From Glandiceps talaboti (lineage: Eukaryota > Hemichordata > Enteropneusta > Spengelidae), in the NCBI RefSeq assembly GCF_964340395.1, contig NC_135552.1, forward strand, positions 2,893,017 through 2,957,016: DNA of 64,000 nt, in the 5' to 3' direction. Position numbers and translations under genes: made by a program. Shown piece by piece: positions 1-12,637 of the stretch. The notes under the pieces were generated by a model. It ran no database searches. It was given only the letters and a program-made list of their open reading frames with translations, and was not told the DNA's origin. How positions within the stretch are numbered: position 1 is the stretch's first letter; each line of letters begins with the position of its first letter.

Positions 1-193
1 TTTGATACCTACATGGCCAATGGCAGGCAATTAGCTATACAAGTATGTGTTACACGTAGTGCTACCTAATGCACTCTTTTTACCTTTTCCTTTCCACTTT
101 ACTTCACAGAAGCTAATTTATCAAAACTCTCCACGTTATCATCTGTTGTGTACGTAAATATTTGACATTACAATGAACTTTTTTAATTGACAG

Positions 194-1478
194 GACCTTG
201 CAAATAATTATAATGGGGCAAAACATACAGCAAAAGCTCTGTCCAAAGTAATGGGCGACAAACACGCAAGGATACTGGACTGTGGTTGTGGAACAGGGTT
301 TGTTGGCAATGAGGTATGGCATATCAAACTGTCATCTAAACACTATATCGAAATATTATGCGGTTTGACAAGACTCGCGTGTTTGGTGGTTGTTAGGGAC
401 GAATGTGGGATGAAAAACTCCAAATTCTTATAGTTAAGCCTCACTCCATCCCATCCCCCACGTGACCTCCATTGGTGAAACTTCTTCCACTCCGCAATAT
501 AACATTTTTTAGAAACGTTGATGACATGCAGTTATCTCTATATCCCTGCATGCCGAGTATAACGTTGATGACATACAGTTATCTCTATATCCCTGCATGC
601 CGAGTATAACGTTGATGACATGCAGTTATCTCTAGATCCCTGCATGTCGAGTATAACGTTGATGACATGCAGTTATCTCTATATCCCTGCATGCCGAGTA
701 TAACGTTGATGACATGCAGTTATCTCTATATCCCTACATGCCGAGTATAACGTTGATGACATGCAATTATCTCTATATCCCTGCATGCCGAGTATAACGT
801 TGATGACATGCAGTTATCTCTATATCCCTACATGCCGAGTATAACGTTGATGACATGCAATTATCTCTATATCCCTGCATGCCGAGTATAACGTTGATGA
901 CATACAGTTATCTCTATATCCCTACATGCCGAGTATAACGTTGATGACATACAGTTATCTCTAGATCCCTGCATGCCGAGTATAACGTTGAGAAAGAGTC
1001 TATTTATAAGGTTAAGGTATAAGGTTAACCTATCAACTACACTCACATTACAGAGCTTATCAAGGGGGCAAAATACATCATAGTTTGTTGACCAATGAAA
1101 TCGTATGTATCATACTAATCATATAATAACAATTTTCCTTTTATATTTTTGACGTTTCATTGTCTTAGGCCTGTCAATATAGTAACAGTTATCTAATAAC
1201 ACAGTAAATAATTCTATACAACTGCATATGCAATTATATCATTTCATTGTATTTATACAGCTGCAGGCATTGGGATATGATAACTTAGATGGTGTCGACA
1301 TGTCTACAGAAAGTCTAGCCATTGCGCGTGATAAAGGGATCTACTTGACTATCATGTGTGCAGAATTAGGACCAGAACCACTTGAAGGTGTTCAAAACGG
1401 TAGAGTATGATAAATATGTAAACAAGAAACAGGAAATGTATATATGTATGTATGTATGTATGTGTGTGTGTATGTATG

Positions 1479-1509
<31 letters not shown>

Positions 1510-1742
1510 TAGAGTAGTAAAAAATAATGCTGCTAGGACTGTAGTACAAAGAAATGCATATGGAACTTATAAATCAGTCCGTATAGATGTACATTCAGAT
1601 ATGTTCAGGTGTTTACCTAGCATTTCTGTATCTCGCCGATATTTCCTTTGAAAAAAAATATTTATTCGAAACGTCGGATTTTACATCTATTTAAACGGAC
1701 TGATTTATAAGTTCCATATGCATTTCTATGTATGTATGTATG

Positions 1743-1773
<31 letters not shown>

Positions 1774-2417
1774 TGTATACAAGCATGCATGTATGCATGT
1801 TCGTTTACATGCATGCATAATCCGTCGTTATTTACGGCCATCTCTAAAATCCTTTCTGGTTTTTTCGAAATAAGAAAGTGAAAAAAGGTATAATAAACGT
1901 TTTTGATTTAAATTAGGGGCCATTGTAAGATATCAAAGGCATTAGCATTAATATTCCATTTTATGGTCACATTTACATATACTATAAAAATAAAAATACC
2001 CTGCCATACATAGTTTGCAGGTGCGTGCATTAGACTTTCTGATAACGTCAGAGAAAGTGTGATCAAGCAAAACCAACACGACTGGGTATTTTCCTTCAAA
2101 ACATATGATTTGATAATCTCAGTGAACACTAAAATGATAGAAACGATATGTTGTTAAAATCGTTCAGTATGTCACCATTTAAAGGAAAAAGGACACAACA
2201 GTTTTTGTTAATGTCCCTTTCTGGAAAATTGTGAAAAGGTTTGAACGAAGGTCTCGAATAGCTAGATTATGCATGCATGCATCTCTTAATGTATGTATGT
2301 ATGTATGTATGTATGTATGTATGTATGTATGTATGTACATGTATGTATGTATGTATGTATGTATGTATGTATGTATGTATGTATGTATGTGTGTGTGTGC
2401 GTGTGCGTGTGCGTGCA

Positions 2418-2448
<31 letters not shown>

Positions 2449-5400
2449 ATGTATGTATGTATCTTTGTATCAGGTTCGAGGTATAACTGCATATCTATGT
2501 ATCTATGTTATTGTATCTGTACGTTTGTGGTGCCAATTTACCGTCTAGAGTGAAACCATATGTTCTTATACTTTTTAATACACCATCACATTTTTCAGTA
2601 TTGAAAACAAGTTTTATTGTCACATACACTAATCATCTTAGGAAGCTATAATTTTCATTCGTTCTTTCAAAACAGATGATTATGATGCAATCGTTGGTTG
2701 TGGTATATTTGTAGGAACTGGACATCTAAAAGACAGTTGTCTGCTTGAGTGGACACGAATAGTGAAACCAGGTATGCTCAAAGTTTTCTAGTCCCCAAAA
2801 GAGTCACTATTACCATGGGTTCCACCCACCTGTTCGTCCTTAATATGTCATTTTTGCATGCATTGTCCAATTTCATTTCAGAAGTTCCCTAGCAAAGCCC
2901 TACGTCACCCCCGCCGTAGTTCAGATTGATGCCAACTCGATACTGACAAGTGACAATGAATGAAACCAATGCATTTGACCTCATTTAGAATATCCAAGTA
3001 TTTATTAAACATACAGAATGCACAAAGCATCTGTTCCCTTTAAGAGGGTCATTTGTCGATAGCGAGCTAATTCTTGCACATTGCAGACAATTTGTGATAT
3101 GTAAGTGTGACCTGCATGTTATTCGATCATGGGCATCTATACAGATAATAAAGAAGAAGGGAAAAACACACATGCATTAATTTACTGAAAGGTCGTTATA
3201 AATGGTGTGGAAATCCACAATGTGTGCAGCAGCTCAGGAACCATATAAGATATCTGGAGACTTCACTGATGTGACATTTTTTGCATATTGTGCTTTTTGT
3301 ACGATTTGTGGTACTTAAGTGTGATCAGTTTCTTTCAAATCGTGTCCAAATGTGTACTGAACAAAAGACATATGCACATGCATCATGTTGCTTCTTATAT
3401 CAATAGAATAGTGGCCACAATCTTTACAGTAGTTTAAGAACAAAAATGAAAGAGGTTCTTCATTCAAGTATCTATCCATATGACCTTTCTATTAGTATCT
3501 CTATATTTGGCCCTGACCTTTACACTCTGTGTCAAAACTTAACAAAACCAGATTTAATTTAAACTGAATGCCTCCCGTAAGGGAATCACTAATTAAGCAA
3601 ATAACTCATTAAACTAAAAAAACTATGGTAACAGGATTTGTTTTTGGAAAAGCGTGCTTTCTTAGTATGTGTGTGCCAAATTATACGGAATTTGAAAAGT
3701 GCATGATACTGCTTAATTACTGAATATCGTTCATTATTCAAAATACTCATTAAAGGTAAAAGTTGTAGCAACAAACTTCATAGGACAGGTGCGTATTATT
3801 ATGGTTGATATATGTACCATATTATACGAAATTTGAAGCTTGCATTTTGAAGATACAGCCTAATTACCTAAAATCATTAATTATGTAAATTTTTCATTAA
3901 AACTGTAAGCTATATCAACAGATTTTACAGGACATATCCACTTTGTTGTTAACGTATGTACTAAATTATATTGAAATTCAAGTATGCATTCTTATGATAT
4001 ATCCTAATTACCGAAAATCATTAATCATGCAAATTAGTCATTAACACTGTAATGATACATCAACAAACTGTATGCCTAGGGCGTATAAATTCTGTTATGT
4101 TTAATGTATGAAGTAAATTATATTGAAATTGAAGTATGTAGTCTTAAGATATAGCCTAATTACCGAAAATAATTAATTATGCAAATTATTCACTAAATCT
4201 TTAAGCGATATCAACAACTTTTATAGGAGATATGCATTTTGTTATGTTTAACGTATACACTAAATTGTATTGAAATTGAAGTATGTAGTCTTAAGATATA
4301 GTCTAATTACCGAAAATCATTAATTATGCAAATTATTCACTAAATCTTTAAGCGATATCAACAACTTTTATAGGAGATATGCACTTTGTTATGTTTAACG
4401 TATACACTAAATTGTATTGAAATTGAAGTATGTAGTCTTAAGATATAGCCTAATTACCGAAAATCATTAATTATGCAAATTATTCACTAAATCTTTAAGC
4501 GATATCAACAACTTTTATAGGAGATATGCACTTTGTTATGTTTAACGTATACACTAAATTGTATTGAAATTGAAGTATGTCGTCTTAAGATATAGCCTAA
4601 TTACCGAAAATCATTAATTATGCAAATTCTTCATTAACACTGTAAGGTACAAACTTGATAGGACATATGCGTTTTCTTATTTAACTTGTTACATACATCT
4701 ACCATTACAACTCACACGTGTTTGATTTATTTTTGTGTAGATTTTCTTTGTAATGTTTAATTTGCATAAACAATACTTTTTGATAATTAGGCAATGTCGA
4801 GCTGTTTAGAATGCAAGCTTTAGATTTCAGATAATTTAGTATATACATTGATGCATTATGTGTCCTTTAAAGCTTGTAGAGCATAATTAATGTTTTTATC
4901 GATAATTGGCAATATTTTAACTATGCAGGCTCCAAAATTCACATACAGTTTCATATAATTAATTTTCCAATTAAGGGGTACATCATGTATAATAGCTATT
5001 GCCCAGAATTTTGCATTCCGACAATGTGTAGGACCAATCTATAGTTTTGCCCTTACGGGAGGTATTCAGTTTAAATCTGGTCTGTTGTGGATACACAACC
5101 TGGTTGTATTGCTTCAACCGGAACTGTCAAGAAATGGGTCATGCTGTCAGCTATTTTGTCAGCTAACAAAAGTTTGGCCAGCATGTAAACAAGCTGAGGG
5201 AAGTTAATATCAAGGTTATCTGTTGTATGTAATATTATGCAATGATTTCAGAATGTCATGCCACCGCCAGGAACGGCTGACCCACTTTTTAGCCCCCTTT
5301 CTACAGATGATACAGTGCAGTGCCCAGGCCGTTGGGGTGGTGGGCTTTCCCTGGGGTTCTATGTGTTTGAAAGAGGGACTGGAAGGCGCGGAGGGGCTGT

Positions 5401-5731
5401 AAAAATGAGAAAGGGGGTGGGTGGCATTTTGTTGACAGTAAAAAGGGTCTGTTCAGCCCCTTGTTGTTGTTCTTTTGCATTTGACTATTTTTGTATATGA
5501 TTGAATGGAATTAAACTTGTATAGATATCATTACAAATGTATCATTTTCAAACCCAAACAGGAGGATATATAGTCCTAACCGTGAATGAAGAATACACAC
5601 ACATTCTCGAAGGTGATACATATAGGACCTTGATTGCCAACAAAACTATGGAGCTCGAAGATAAACACTACATTCCTGACTATTTTCGAGATGCAGGAGC
5701 TTATATATATACTATAAAAGTACTTTTTTGA
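194..5731 (+). CDS. METTL27/WBSCR27-like SAM-dependent methyltransferase, 3' part of gene (4 exons, 5' end outside window)
   Basis: Exons 194-313, 1261-1399, 2676-2771 and 5562-5731 join in phase (0, 1, 1) through AG acceptors and GT donors and end in TGA at 5729-5731, giving 174 residues. The first visible exon holds the SAM-binding glycine loop ILDCGCGTGFVG; the second holds LDGVDMS, where the acidic residue after strand 2 normally contacts the SAM ribose; the third holds DYDAIVGCGIF and RIVKPG; the fourth begins GGYIVLTVNEEY. This order is that of class I methyltransferases and resembles human METTL27. Family members are usually about 240 aa, so roughly 70 N-terminal residues should be encoded to the left of the window. 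The substrate of this family is not established. The introns carry a 47-bp minisatellite, (TATG)n arrays and an inverted-repeat element. I am sure of the fold and fairly sure of the METTL27 subfamily. Several METTL27-like paralogues are common in invertebrates, so no gene symbol is given. Confidence 0.85.
514..992. repeat. 47-bp minisatellite, about 10 copies
   Basis: Units begin with AACGTTGATGACAT at 514, 561, 608, 655, 702, 749, 796, 843, 890 and 937, an exact 47-bp period. A few alternating substitutions occur (CTGCATG/CTACATG, GCAG/ACAG/GCAA). The array lies in the first visible intron of the methyltransferase gene and is not attached to a splice site. Confidence 0.95.
1437..1508. repeat. 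(TATG)n microsatellite
   Basis: Tetranucleotide TATG run with a short TGTG interruption, starting about 35 bases after the donor of the second visible exon. Confidence 0.95.
1551..1726 (+). mobile_element. Penelope-type 3' end fragment with its own inverted end (snap-back)
   Basis: The + strand carries the dispersed motif TATTTATTCGAAACGTCGG (about 1657-1675), followed by ACGGACTGATTTATAAGTTCC and GCATTTC. The same motif ends the Penelope-like copy at 5735-6640. Here the terminal 45 bases (1682-1726) are repeated inverted at 1551-1592, so the fragment can fold into a hairpin. (TATG)n arrays lie on both sides. Confidence 0.6.
1727..1771. repeat. (TATG)n microsatellite
   Basis: Pure TATG run that begins directly at the GCATTTC terminus of the neighbouring Penelope-type fragment. 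Confidence 0.95.
2290..2462. repeat. (TATG)n/(GT)n compound microsatellite
   Basis: TATG repeats with a central GTGTGCGTGTGCGTG segment, inside the intron before the third visible methyltransferase exon. Several reading frames pass through it and encode only CMYV/THIY repeats, so none is a gene. Confidence 0.95.
3547..5081. mobile_element. 1.5-kb inverted-repeat element with internal 147-bp tandem units
   Basis: The left end ACCAGATTTA...AAACTGAATGCCTCCCGTAAGGG (3547-3584) recurs inverted at 5047-5081. The inside is AT-rich and consists largely of diverged tandem units. No transposase reading frame is visible, so it is a non-autonomous DNA element or MITE. I could not see a convincing target-site duplication. 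It sits in the last methyltransferase intron. Confidence 0.65.
4180..4640. repeat. 147-bp tandem repeat, about 3 near-identical copies plus diverged flanks
   Basis: TTAAGCGATATCAACAAC occurs at 4201, 4348 and 4495, an exact 147-bp step. Units contain TACCGAAAATCATTAATTATG and TATGTTTAACGTATAC. Diverged related units extend left to about 3600. The array is internal to the inverted-repeat element. Confidence 0.9.
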
Positions 5732-5734
5732 AGC

Positions 5735-6640
5735 AAACTTGTCAACGAGTGATACATATACGTAGATGTGTGTGTGTGCGTGCTCGCCCATATGTGTATG
5801 TATGTATGTATGTATGTATGTATGTATGTATGTATGTATGTACGTACGTACGTACGTATGTATGTACGTATGTAGGTAGGTAGGTAGGTAGGTAGGTAGA
5901 AAGAATGCATAAGGAATGAATGAGACAGTCCGAATAAATAGATGTAATCCGACTTTTCGAATAAATATTCTTTTTCAAGGAATTCAAGGCGAGACATAAT
6001 AGGTAAACACCTGATTATATCTGACAACTACCGCGCGAGATTGACGGTTATACGGCGTGAAAAGTTCTAAAATTCACACTCACCAAAAAGAACCCAATAG
6101 AACACGCCTGAAATATACAATAATCGTAGTTAGACAGGGAATTATGTTAATAATCTATCAATTCCTAGGGGTTCCAGTGTTCCGAGACAGAAAATGGTTT
6201 CCTCTTCCTTCAACCCCAATTGATTCTCATCGCCAGAAACCTTACAAATTCCTGAAATAGACATATCTGATACACTATGATTGTTAGTAATAAATGCATA
6301 GATACGGGATAGTAACGATTCTTTTGTCTGGTCAAACGGAGATGTTCCATGAAACGATCACCAAGACGACGTACAGTCGAACATTCACGGTCAGTGTGAG
6401 TGATAAGGTGAGATGGTACACGTCTTCTGTAGTATCACCTTCCAATTCCTGGTAAAATTCCGTGTTTAAAAGTTGTCTCTCTGCCTCTGCTACATACAGA
6501 TCTTTATACCAAACAACTACCGCTCCGCCTTTATCAGCAGGTTTAATAACAATATCATCGCGCTTTCTTAGAGATGAAATAACATCGCGTTCTTCTTTAG
6601 TGATGTTACTGAAAGGGAACTTGTTATTAAATTAAATTTA
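5735..6640 (-). mobile_element. Penelope-like element remnant (RT start joined to GIY-YIG end, plus 3' terminal region)
   Basis: On the - strand about 6630-6420 translates to a segment with DDIVIKPADKGGAVVVWYKD, the N-terminal reverse-transcriptase signature of Penelope-like elements. Then, after a frame change near 6410, come RRLGDRFMEHLR and (about 6200-6142) EEETIFCLGTLEPLGID before a stop, which resemble the end of a GIY-YIG endonuclease. The catalytic RT core is missing, so this is an internally deleted copy. Downstream on the same strand lie TATTTATTCGAAAAGTCGG (about 5967-5949) and TTCCTTATGCATTC, followed by a (CATA)n-type array. The insertion is immediately after the methyltransferase stop codon at 5731. 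Confidence 0.75.
5791..5899. repeat. (TATG)n / (TACG)n / (TAGG)n compound microsatellite
   Basis: TATG repeats drift through TACG to TAGG units and stop at the terminus of the Penelope-like remnant. Confidence 0.95.
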
Positions 6641-6800
6641 ATAGTATAAACTTCACACCTGCAAACATTGATGTAATGGTCAAGAGTACCATTACGACCA
6701 GCTTGAGGGGTCAATGAAATTTAACAGGGAGGGCTCCAAACAATCGTTGGTTATTGGTATTTAACATGAGCTTCACCCTTCACTTCCAAATTGCATGCGT

Positions 6801-6864
6801 GCATGTATGTATGTATGTATGTATGTATGTATGTATGTATGCATGTATGTATGTATGTATGTAT
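6801..6864. repeat. (TATG)n microsatellite
   Basis: Tetranucleotide run with one GCATG interruption at about 6840. No gene around it. Confidence 0.95.
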
Positions 6865-8593
6865 ATTGATAATATCGTCAACGGACCAGATGCGACTGCA
6901 GGCTGACGGACTCGTGGATGGACGCACATAACCCATTGTGCCACCCTACCCCTTTTCAGGGTATACTCGGAAGATTGGGGGGGGGGCAAAAATTGACAAA
7001 CACGGTTAAGATTTTCAATATATTTATTTCTATACTTCTTTCTCTCCTGTTTGTTGAAATAATTAAATTCAAAATGAGAAGACATGATTGATGTTGACTT
7101 AACTCTCTGATGTCTATCCATGGTGTTGATTCCAGTATAGCCAAGCTGTACATTGTTGTTTAGTTATTTATATCATTAAAGTTGCAGTAGCTAAATAAGT
7201 AATAAACAACCATTTAAAGGATTTACGTTTTGTCCTTATTGTATTTGACATCTCGTACTTATTCCTTTTATACTACCCCGTCATTGCAATTTCGGACACA
7301 CTACCTATACCCCCCTCCCCCCCCCCCCCACACACACACACACTCCATATGAAACGAAAATGTGTCGATTCAAAATATTACTTTCATTTTACTTTGACTG
7401 CATTTGTTTCAGAATAGTCTGATCTTAATTCATTATGCGCTGATGACCTGGTCACGATTTGTTCTGTTGTGATATACATGTAAACGAAAATTCGGCGTCA
7501 ACTTGAATAAAGACATGTGCATAGCTCAGGATAACATTTAGTCTTGCTGCTAGACGTTCGGGCTTTCTTTCGATGCTATAACTATAAGCGAACGAAGTTC
7601 GCATGTGAGGGCTTGCCCGAACAGTCTAGCGAATGTCATTTTCAGACCGGACATTCCATTGAGATTACATTGAGCGGTGGGTTGGGCCATCTATGCATAT
7701 ATATACTTTAATATATTCAATAACCTATGACCTCGGGGAATCTCTGCATGCAAGTGTTGACAAACATATTTACGTCATTACTATGGCTTATCGGTTTATG
7801 GTAATTGTGAGTTTGATGAGTGTGTAGACGTTGTCATTCACACATTTCAGTTAACGCATTGGTGGTTATTTATACAAGCCCCTCCTTAAGATGAATATGC
7901 ATGAAAATTTAGCTATTGTCCTCTGTTTGTGCTTGTCGCTAATACGGTTATCTGATTGGCAGTTATTTATATCCTGATGACATTCGCTAGACCTCGGATA
8001 TTCCATCCTCGATAGCGTTGTTCGGCTGTGTGTCGTATTTTATCGGAAGAACATCCGAGGGCTAGCTGATAGACTAGATAACATTATACTTGTTACAACT
8101 TGTGATCTATGCATTTCTTACACAATACCAATGGGTTATGTACTGGAATATATGGTATGAGTTCATGGCGGTATGTTCATTTTTAGCAAGATCTACAAAT
8201 TATACTTTCCATGTGTTTTTCTAGGGATCAATATGATCAAGAATGAAAATGAAGTTTTAAAAACGATATATTTACACATGTGGATATACACATTGCGTCA
8301 TCCACACTGTGATGTCAGATATACATTGACACTTTTCATATTCCATACTTACTTATTATTATTATTTACATTGTTAACAATATAACTTAAACGCAGCTAA
8401 AGGTGATGCTACTTACAATATACTACTAATGCTGACAACATCTGATTCATATATTTGCAACAATGACTAATGGGCCGGGCATTTTTTTAATTGACTGAGG
8501 GTGTTTTTGATGCTTTTGAAAAACGTTTAATATAAAGTTGTATTAACTGTAAGTAATTATAGTTTCCCATGGATTTATGCTGTGTAAGTAACA

Positions 8594-8596
<3 letters not shown>
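6865..8596. other. Gene-free stretch with short inverted repeats
   Basis: No coding signal is seen. The stretch holds G- and C-homopolymers near 6977 and 7314, a GCGAACGAAGTTCGC palindrome near 7590, and TCTAGCGAATGTC near 7625 repeated inverted near 7980 (GACATTCGCTAGA). This suggests an old inverted-repeat element of about 0.5 kb (roughly 7540-8075). Confidence 0.4.

Positions 8597-8671
<75 letters not shown>
8597..8671. repeat. (TA)n microsatellite
   Basis: Uninterrupted TA run of about 75 bases. Confidence 0.95.
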
Positions 8672-8674
<3 letters not shown>

Positions 8675-9082
8675 ATGATTTTGTGATTAATAGCAAGGGG
8701 TTTGACGATAAAGTAGTCTGTAAGCTAAGACGTGTCGTACTAAGTCTATCGGCCTGCACCCTCTTACATTACATCAGTTGAACGACACGGTGTATTTTGC
8801 AGTGTAGCAATAAGATCACTAGAAAGTAAAATAGACAGGAACATCTCAATACCTTGAAGGAACAACCACCTGTAATAGTTCTTTATACATGAACTCTTGC
8901 CAGCGACAGATTCACTGTAAACATAGTTGCCAGCAATTAACTGTACCACTCTGAGTGTTGTAGAATATCTTGAGTTACACCATAGCTAGCTAATGAAGTA
9001 TGACTGAAAACACATAGTGTTTGCATTGGTTACATTCATAGCTATATGTATATCGAATTGAATTGAAGATATATATAGGGAA

Positions 9083-9230
9083 ACGTGTGAGGTCTAAAAG
9101 TTAATTTCCGATGTGTGAAGTAAAAGCGGGTGAAAACGTACATGGCTGGTTGTTCACGTGTGAGGTCTAAGTTAATTTCCGATGAGTGAAGTAAAAGCGG
9201 GTGAAAACGTACATGGCTGGTTGTTCACAG
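9083..9230. repeat. Two-copy direct repeat, about 73 bp
   Basis: ACGTGTGAGGTCTAA...GTACATGGCTGGTTGTTC occurs twice in tandem with a 2-base length difference. Confidence 0.85.
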
Positions 9231-9998
9231 CAATTGGACCAGTAATGACAAATTCAGGGTGTGCAGAGATGTAAGGGAAGGACATCATATATAGTTTACT
9301 CCCAAAGAGAGTGGTGAGTAATATTCACTCAGAGGTGGCGCATTGATATGAAGTAGTTGGTTGGTTGGTTGGCTGGCTAGTGGGCTGGAGAGGAAAAACC
9401 TGGCGGTAAATAAAGTCATTATTGGGATGGTAAGGATAGACGACTCGTTATAAAACTGAAAACATAATAGTATCTAGCCGGAGTGATGATTACACATTCA
9501 ATGGATGCACTTCTACTGTCAATGAGTACAAAATCAACTCGAATTTTCCACGTACTAGTTGATCTACTAATTTTGGGCAAGGTGTTTCTTTCTCTTCACT
9601 CGCAATAAATTACATTTTGAAAACACAATACAACATGATTACAATCTAACAGACGAAACGATATGGTTACCCAATACTTGTACAAATGCTATGATTGCAA
9701 GTCATTTGTTTTCATTGGTTGTGTCGTACTTTGGATATCACATCCTACTTCTATGTCTCCAAGCATTATAAAGTACAAAGGAAGAAAACAGTATATGCAA
9801 TGCAGGAATTAAATCAATCTCACTTAATATTTTTATCAGATTATACTGAAATAAGCAGTCAGATTACAAAATAATTGTAATTAGGTTTTGTTTATTAATA
9901 AAACATTCCCACGCGTATTTAATTCAGTTCGTTTTTTTCATGAACTTTTGTAACAATAAAGGTCATAAAAAGTATTACCCCAAATCAGGTTTTATTAA

Positions 9999-10401
9999 AG
10001 GTGATTCAAAATGCTCACCTAGACCACGGGAAAGTGTGAGTAAATATCGGTAAATGTTGGTTAATAAGACATGTAGAGTGTAGTTTTTGTTTACTGATGT
10101 CTATTACAACCACCAGCAATGTATTTTTTCACAATGCTGTTGAGTTTTATTCACCTGTTGACTACGCTCGTCATAGGCTACGTGCTAACCATGTCTCTCT
10201 ATGACGTCATAAAATCCCGTGGTCTAGGTGGGACCGGAAATACCCGAAAACTCTCGAAGTAAATCCGAAGGGAAGTGACTGAAAAAAGGTCATTTTAAGG
10301 TGTTTGCAGACGCTTTTGAAAAGTTTTAAAACCAGAATGCATTTCACAAACATGTAGTCTAGCAAATTAGCGATAGTGAATGTGAGCATTTTGAATCACC
10401 T
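9999..10401. mobile_element. MITE with TTAA target-site duplication
   Basis: Terminal inverted repeats AGGTGATTCAAAATGCTCAC (9999-10018) and its reverse complement (10382-10401) are flanked by TTAA at 9995-9998 and 10402-10405. The 403-bp element has no transposase frame. A TTAA target fits piggyBac- or Kolobok-type transposases. A second, end-damaged copy is at about 23217-23551. Confidence 0.85.
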
Positions 10402-10704
10402 TTAAATAAAATATTTTTAAATCAACATAGAATAATATCGTGTACATTTTGTAATCAAACAGAAAAAATGATAAAATACGATGCGTAAAAAAAGTGTGTA
10501 CTATTTTTTAAAAAGTGTACTTAGTCTATTAAATTAGTGTTGTGTACTATTAAAAATGCTTGTACATATTTGTGAGCAAAATGGGTGAACACGTTCATCG
10601 TTTGTGACGTTTGCACACTTAATACATTATACTCTAGTGTGGTTACTTTTATTTACTCAGAAATGATTACTTTTGTTTATGCCGTTTATTTACATGTACA
10701 TTTC

Positions 10705-10738
10705 ATGTGTGTGTGTATGTGTGTGTGTGTGTGTGTGC

Positions 10739-10789
<51 letters not shown>
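10705..10789. repeat. (GT)n microsatellite
   Basis: GT run with a few TATG and GCGT interruptions. Confidence 0.95.
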
Positions 10790-10792
<3 letters not shown>

Positions 10793-11619
10793 GGCACTAT
10801 GTCCTCATGCAGGCTTTGCATGTTAGTAAAATGCACACTTTGTTTCAAAATTAAGGAGATTTCTTTATATTTTCTGAATAATACATGTAACAATATACAT
10901 TTGAATTCCAAATTATATAATATCTTATACAGTGGTTTACTTGGCTTAGCTCTGATGATGCATACAAGAGTGAATTGAGATTAAACTAAGCTGTTGCATA
11001 TCCAACGTGCACTAAAAGGAATGAGAGCAAAACTTTACAAAATGGGAAGGGGCTGAGCAGTCATTGGGCCATCAAAAGTCTGATGGTCCAAAAGTCTTGG
11101 AAATGTTTTGCCCTTTATTCGTGATTTTTGGAACCAAATTAAACTTCAGGATAAGTCATTTACTACGGCGGCCCACTACGGTGGCCCACAGGTGACAGAC
11201 GAAAACTAAATTTTTGCTATAACGAAAACTAATTTTGAGGGCAAAATATTCAATAAAAGGATAACACTTTTATTTCATATGACAAAACATTAATTTCTTG
11301 GGTATAGAAATATCAAAGCAAAAAACTACAATTTCTGTGACAAATAAATTCTTTTTACAGAGCAGAAAATTAATTTGCGAAACGATAATTTTTATTCGTG
11401 TGGCCCAAACTTTATTTTCGAGTGATAACATTTAAGTTGCGGGATAAAATGTTTAATTGTTGGTGCAATGTTGAAATATTAGAACCGTTTTTTCTAAAGT
11501 TTTCTAACAAGACTTAAAATGCCTCATTGCAAACTATTAATCTATGTACAATACATCATGGCCTTTTAATAGTACATGTTTTGCGTGTGATTAAAGTTGG
11601 TGATTATATCAAATTGTAC

Positions 11620-12507
11620 TGAATGCTGGTGCTTCCCAAGGTTGCGTGTTGTCACCAACATTATTTTCAATTTGTACTGATCACATGAGATGTAATTCTG
11701 CAATAAGTTGTCTGTTTAAATTTTCCGATGACATGGCACTTGTTGGTCTGTTACTTGATGAAGACTCTTTAGCTGAATATTTAAAGAATTGGTGTAAAAA
11801 CAGCTTTTTAGAAATGAATGTTTCAAAAACAAAATAATTAGTTGTAGCACATAAAGTAACTGACCAATTTACACCTGTATCAATGAATGGAGATTCTGTT
11901 GAAGTTGTTACTAGTTTCAAATACCTTGGGTCAATTCTCGATGGCAAGCTCTCCTTCGCCGAAAACACAGACTATATTGCGAAAAAGGCTCAACAGAGAC
12001 TATATCTCCTTAGGAAATTAAAGTCATTCGATGTCAGTCAGAACGTGCTGCAATTAGTGTATAGGTCTATTATTGAAAGTGTTTTGACTTTCAATATAAT
12101 CCTCTGGTATGGTAATCTCACGGTTAAAAACAAGAGTAAACAAGAGAAGATCATTGGCTGTCGTCAAACAACACTGGCATGTCATTATCATACGGCAGTT
12201 AACAGGAAAGCCCAGAAAATAATCAATGATTATATGCACCCCTTACATAATTCTTTCACTAAGCTCCCATCTGGTCGCCGTTACAGAATGCCTCTTGCAA
12301 GGAAAAACCTTTTTTAAAAATCGTTCGTTCCAACAGCTGTGTCTATTTTAAACTCACTGTAAAGTCCTTTTAAACTCACTGTAATGTATATGTATATATT
12401 GTACTTGTGTAAATTGTGTTTTGAGCCGAAAGACAAATTTCCGCATTCATATACGGATAATAAAGTTATTGAATTGAAATGAATTGAATTGAATTGAATT
12501 GAATTGA
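11620..12507 (+). mobile_element. CR1/L2-like non-LTR retrotransposon, 3' fragment (broken RT)
   Basis: The translation has SQGCVLSPTLFSICTDHM, then FKFSDDMALVG at the place of the RT catalytic box (FSDD in place of the usual F/YADD), then a TAA at about 11837. In the same general frame follow TSFKYLGSILDGKLSF, YIAKKAQQRLYLLRKLKS and PSGRRYRMPLARKNLF, which is the usual C-terminal region of chordate/invertebrate CR1-L2-type ORF2. The 3' end is AATAAAGTTATTGAATTG followed by a (GAATT)n tail, typical of this retrotransposon class. The 5' part is absent, and the stop plus the short length show it is dead. Confidence 0.8.

Positions 12508-12637
<130 letters not shown>

Noticed and set aside
5258-5500. 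80-codon frame starting MPPPGTADP
   Set aside because: It lies in the last methyltransferase intron, has biased low-complexity composition and no homology that I recognise.
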